Below, one piece after another: positions 4,897 to 7,833 of a stretch of DNA of 7,833 bases. A program made the position numbers and the translations under genes. This DNA is from Verrucomicrobiota bacterium (lineage in GTDB: Bacteria > Verrucomicrobiota > Verrucomicrobiia > Limisphaerales > JADLHS01). The DNA lies in contig SCTL01000293.1 in the NCBI GenBank assembly GCA_004297495.1, positions 1-7,833 on the forward strand, given 5' to 3'. Every line of letters begins with the position of its first letter. Position 1 is the first letter of the stretch. Below the pieces are notes generated by a model that made no database searches, had not been told where the DNA came from, and saw only the letters and a list, made by a program, of their open reading frames with translations.

Positions 4897-6543
4897 TCAG
4901 TGCGCCGCGCCGACCGCGCCTTTCACGGGCCGGCAAAACCACGCGAACACCATCACCGCCGTCATCACGACGCCGATGATCAGAAAACAATCCCCGTAGG
5001 CCATCACAAACGATTCGCGGCGCACCGTTCCGGCCAACGCCGCCAGCGCCTGCTGACCGGCGGCAACCGAATCCGCGCCGAGGCTGACAAAATGTTGCGT
5101 GAGTGCGGCCATCCGTTCCTGCGTCGCCGGGCTGAACAGACTCACGCTCTCGCCCAGCCGCGCGGAGTGGAACTTCTCGCGCAGATCGAGTTGGGTTGCC
5201 AGCAGCGCGATGCCGATGCTGCCGCCGAGATTGCGCAACATGTTGAACAGCGCGGAGGCGGAACCGCTTTGTTCACGTTCGATGCCGCCCGTTGCCAGCG
5301 CGGTGAGCGGCACGATGGTCAACGGCATCCCAATGGCGCGGACGAGCTGCGACAGTTTGAGTTGATCGTAAGCCGTGAGATGGGTCATCACGGCGTTCAT
5401 GAAACAACTCACGCCAAACACCGCGAGGCCCGCGGTCAACAGCCAGCGCGCGTCGAACTTTTTCAACAACGCCGCCGCGACGGGCATCATCAGCAATTGC
5501 GGCGCGCCGCTCCACATGATCGTCCAGCCGATTTGTTCCGCGTTGTAGCCCTGCACTTGGGACAGATACAGCGGCAGCAAATACGTCGCGCCATACATTG
5601 CAAACCCGAACGCCATGCTCACGACCGCGCCCAGACCGAAATTTCTCCGCGCCAGCAAACGCAAATTGATGAACGGCTCGGCGCTTCGCAGTTCAATCAC
5701 CACGCAGAGCGTCAGAGAAATCACCGCGAGCAAACCCAGCGTCGTGATGCTGCGGGAAGCGAACCAGTCATTGCGATTGCCTTCTTCGAGAAAGACGATG
5801 AGCGAGCCGAGACCCACGGCCATCGTGCCGATGCCCGCCCAGTCGCCGCGCCGCAGCAGCGACAGCTTCATTTTTTCCTCCACCAGACCCCAGCCGATGG
5901 CCGCGAGCATGAGCGAGCCGGGAATCAGGTTGAGATAAAAAATCGCGGGCCAGCCGTAATTATCCGTGAGCCAGCCGCCGACCGTCGGCCCGATCGCCGG
6001 CGCGAATGTGGCGGTCATGCCGAACAGGCCGTAACCGAGCGGTTGTTCCCCGGGCGGAAGCAATTTCAGCACGAGCGTGAACGCCATCGGAATCAGCACG
6101 CCGCCGGTGAATCCTTGCAGCAGTCGGAACGCGATCATGCTGCCGAGATTCCACGCAAACGCGCACGCCACTGAAAAGGCGAGGAACAAAACGGTGTTCA
6201 CGAGCAGATAGCGGCGCGTGCCGAACACGTCCGCCAGCCAGGCCGTCAACGGGATGACGATGATCTCGGCCACAAGATAGCTCGTGGAAATCCACGAGCC
6301 TTCGTCAAGCGTCGCGCCGAGCGAGCCGAGAATATCCGGCAGCGACGAATTCGTGATTTGAATGTCGAGCACCGCCATGAACGCGCCGAGCATCGCGCCC
6401 CACAACGCGATCCAGCGACGCACGCGCGCCGAGCGGAAAAAGGATTGCCCCTCGCTCCGGTCTGCTTCATCCCCAAGATCAGGCAGCGATCCGTCAGCCG
6501 GAGCAAGCGGCGATTGTCGCAGGTCGAAGTTTGCGGCTTTCAT
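4897..6543 (-). CDS. emrB: EmrB/QacA-type DHA2 family drug:H+ antiporter (14 transmembrane helices)
   Basis: The product is an inner-membrane major facilitator of about 548 residues with many hydrophobic helices, the length and pattern of 14-helix DHA2 transporters. The first helix carries LDIQITNSSLP (about 59-69), matching the family's LDxTIVNVALP with its membrane-embedded Asp. Motif A appears as AWLADVFGTRR (about 101-111), and the antiporter motif C as GMTATFAPAIGPTVGGWL (about 175-192). Family members export hydrophobic drugs or toxic metabolites using the proton gradient, here together with the HlyD adaptor encoded just upstream. The ATG at 6543 lies 14 bp after the adaptor stop; a TTG at 6561 overlapping that stop (TTGA) would add six residues, and either start implies translational coupling. 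The soluble N-terminal extension of about 45 residues before helix 1 is longer than in E. coli EmrB. The substrate cannot be read from sequence. Confidence 0.93.
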   Translation of the reverse strand: MKAANFDLRQSPLAPADGSLPDLGDEADRSEGQSFFRSARVRRWIALWGAMLGAFMAVLDIQITNSSLPDILGSLGATLDEGSWISTSYLVAEIIVIPLTAWLADVFGTRRYLLVNTVLFLAFSVACAFAWNLGSMIAFRLLQGFTGGVLIPMAFTLVLKLLPPGEQPLGYGLFGMTATFAPAIGPTVGGWLTDNYGWPAIFYLNLIPGSLMLAAIGWGLVEEKMKLSLLRRGDWAGIGTMAVGLGSLIVFLEEGNRNDWFASRSITTLGLLAVISLTLCVVIELRSAEPFINLRLLARRNFGLGAVVSMAFGFAMYGATYLLPLYLSQVQGYNAEQIGWTIMWSGAPQLLMMPVAAALLKKFDARWLLTAGLAVFGVSCFMNAVMTHLTAYDQLKLSQLVRAIGMPLTIVPLTALATGGIEREQSGSASALFNMLRNLGGSIGIALLATQLDLREKFHSARLGESVSLFSPATQERMAALTQHFVSLGADSVAAGQQALAALAGTVRRESFVMAYGDCFLIIGVVMTAVMVFAWFCRPVKGAVGAAH

Positions 6544-6557
6544 TTCCTGACGAGGAT

Positions 6558-7634
6558 TCAACTGCGCGTGTTCACCTTCACGACCACGGACATTCCGGGG
6601 GCGAGGCGTCCGGCGAATTCACTCACACTCGCCTCGTCGAAAACAATTTTCACCGGCAAGCGCTGGACGATCTTGGTGAAATTCCCAGTCGCATTGTCCG
6701 GCGGCAGCAAGGCGAACTGCGCGCCGCTTGCGGGCGCAATGCTTTCCACGCGCCCGGTGAATTCGTGATCCGGCAAACTGTCCACGCTCAACTTCACGGA
6801 CTGGCCGGCGCGCAGGTGTTTGAGTTGGGTCTCCTTGAGATTGGCTGTCACCCAGACCTCCGGTTGCACGACGGCGAGCAACGCCTGGCCCGGTTGCACG
6901 TGATTACCGGCCTCGATACTTTTGCGTCCGACCCGGCCCGCCGCCGGCGCGACGATATCCGTGTAGCTGAGTTGCAATTCCGCGTCCGCCAGTTGCGCGG
7001 TTGCAACCTGCACCTGTGCTTGGGCCGCAAGTTCAACGGCGCGCGTCGCGCCCAGCGAACCGCGCGCGGCGTCGAGCGAAGCCTTGGCGGCATCGAATTC
7101 CGCTTTCGAGATGAGGCTGTTGGCTTCGCGGATCAGCCGGTCCGCCCGGTCAAAGTCGAGTTGCGCCTTGTTGGCCACGGCTTCCTCGCGCGTAATCTGC
7201 GCGCGGGCCTGCGCCACTTGCGCCTCGGCCTGCGCGAGGAGCGCGCGGGCTTCGGCTTGCTTGACTTTGAAGTCACTCGCATCGAGCCGCGCCAGCAATG
7301 CGCCGGCGGCGACGTCCTGATTCTCGCTCACAAAAACTTCCTTCACAGTTCCCGGCACCCGCGTGCTCACGGTGTGAATGTGTCCGGCCACGTAGGCGTT
7401 GTCGGTCGTGACCCAGGTGCTTGCGTAACTCCACCAACGATAGCCGCCGTAGCCCGCCGCCAGCACGAGCAGCGCGAGCGCGAAGCCCAGTGTCGCCCGC
7501 CGCCGTTTCCGCGGCGTGAGCGGCGTCGCAGAACGATGGGTGCCGGTGCGCGTCGCGGGTTTTACCTGGACGGACACCGCGCGGTCCGTCCCCGCCGGCT
7601 CAAGCCCTTCGATCTTCAGTGCGTTTGCATTCAT
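6558..7634 (-). CDS. emrA: EmrA/HlyD-family membrane fusion protein (efflux periplasmic adaptor)
   Basis: This 358-residue adaptor would link the inner-membrane transporter to an outer-membrane channel. A basic cytoplasmic N-terminus (PRKRRR, 41-46) precedes one transmembrane helix at about 47-67. Next come the EmrA-typical TTDNAYV (76-82), the first lipoyl half (about 84-118), an alanine/glutamine-rich coiled-coil hairpin (about 122-222), the second lipoyl half SYTDIVAPAAGRVG (223-236), and a beta-barrel region with ASGAQFALLPPDNATGNFTK (302-321). The ATG at 7634 is chosen because GGTGA sits five bases upstream and the protein then starts shortly before the basic segment; farther in-frame ATGs at 7703 and 7727 would run toward or overlap the start of the divergent LysR gene. 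It is the first gene of a two-gene operon with the transporter. No TolC-like channel gene is visible, so that part must be supplied from elsewhere. Confidence 0.93.
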   Translation of the reverse strand: MNANALKIEGLEPAGTDRAVSVQVKPATRTGTHRSATPLTPRKRRRATLGFALALLVLAAGYGGYRWWSYASTWVTTDNAYVAGHIHTVSTRVPGTVKEVFVSENQDVAAGALLARLDASDFKVKQAEARALLAQAEAQVAQARAQITREEAVANKAQLDFDRADRLIREANSLISKAEFDAAKASLDAARGSLGATRAVELAAQAQVQVATAQLADAELQLSYTDIVAPAAGRVGRKSIEAGNHVQPGQALLAVVQPEVWVTANLKETQLKHLRAGQSVKLSVDSLPDHEFTGRVESIAPASGAQFALLPPDNATGNFTKIVQRLPVKIVFDEASVSEFAGRLAPGMSVVVKVNTRS

Positions 7635-7725
7635 TTGTTTCACCGTGTGAGTTGTAACGTGGCGGCGCGGGGCGGCTAATACCTTGTTTCTTGGTGTCGC
7701 CATGCTTTTCGGATATGGTCGCGGC
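7635..7725. promoter_or_regulatory. Divergent intergenic region between lysR-type gene and emrA-emrB
   Basis: The 91-bp gap separates divergent starts, the classic layout in which a LysR-type protein represses itself and controls the facing operon. On the plus strand TTGTAA (7652-7657) and CTAATA (7676-7681) are 18 bases apart, a weak candidate promoter for the regulator. I do not see a clear T-N11-A dyad that could be named as the operator. The region also contains a 14-base match to the left edge of the palindrome at 849. Confidence 0.45.
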
Positions 7726-7833
7726 ATGGAACTGCGGCATCTGCGCTACTTCGTGGCGGTGGCGGAGGAATTGAACCTGACCCGCGCGGCGACGAAACTG
7801 CGCGTGGCCCAACCCGCGCTCAGCCGGCAGATC
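7726..7833 (+). CDS. LysR-family transcriptional regulator, 3' partial
   Basis: The ATG at 7726 opens a frame running off the right edge. The 36 visible residues are a canonical LysR winged helix-turn-helix start: MELRHLRYFVAVAEELNLTRAA, then KLRVAQPALSRQI. The family's conserved features are present, including LRYFVAVAEE in helix 1 and QPALSRQI in the recognition helix. The effector-binding domain is beyond the window, so the inducer cannot be guessed. Its divergent position 91 bp from the emrA-like start makes it the probable regulator of the efflux operon. Confidence 0.93.
   Translation, partial: MELRHLRYFVAVAEELNLTRAATKLRVAQPALSRQI

Noticed and set aside
4882..6174. A 430-codon plus-strand open frame opposite the EmrB-like transporter
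   Set aside because: Extremely rich in Arg, His, Gln and Glu with no fold-like hydrophobic pattern; it is the GC-skewed shadow of the membrane protein gene.
6531..7679. A 382-codon plus-strand open frame opposite the EmrA-like adaptor
   Set aside because: It overlaps the whole adaptor gene, whose lipoyl and coiled-coil features are unmistakable; composition is shadow-like and no motif is seen.

Overview
The window looks like a chromosomal segment of a free-living, high-GC Gram-negative bacterium. Its genes are densely packed, with short gaps and mostly GC-rich third codon positions. Dispersed 7-bp tandem repeats and a GC-rich interspersed palindrome, together with orphan response regulators, recall Verrucomicrobiota (the Pedosphaera/Limisphaera side). 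This placement is recollection plus inference, not a database match.

Layout from left to right: the 3' part of an EgtD-like (histidine N-alpha-methyltransferase family) gene on the + strand. A 73-bp near-perfect palindrome fills the gap to a convergent, minus-strand dihydropteroate-synthase-like gene that lacks several canonical substrate-binding residues. Next come a tRNA-Arg(UCU), a LytTR-type response regulator, a NarL/LuxR-type response regulator and an agmatine deiminase, all on the minus strand. The right third holds a minus-strand emrA-emrB-type efflux pair (HlyD adaptor and 14-helix DHA2 transporter), with a LysR-family regulator starting divergently at the right edge.

Functionally, the right end reads as a LysR-controlled multidrug efflux module, although no outer-membrane channel gene is visible. 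The two response regulators have no histidine kinase in view. Agmatine deiminase would convert agmatine to N-carbamoylputrescine in polyamine metabolism. I see no CRISPR array, transposase, phage or toxin-antitoxin genes, and no stretch over 300 bp without a gene.

The most unusual signal is not a gene. Four separate loci each carry about four tandem copies of a different 7-bp unit: 335-362, 1827-1854, 4293-4324 and 4465-4495. Three lie inside coding sequence and are translated through. Two of these add low-complexity inserts to the agmatine deiminase at points between its conserved motifs, and the fourth sits in the short leader of the DHPS-like gene. The second notable item is the divergent DHPS paralogue itself.
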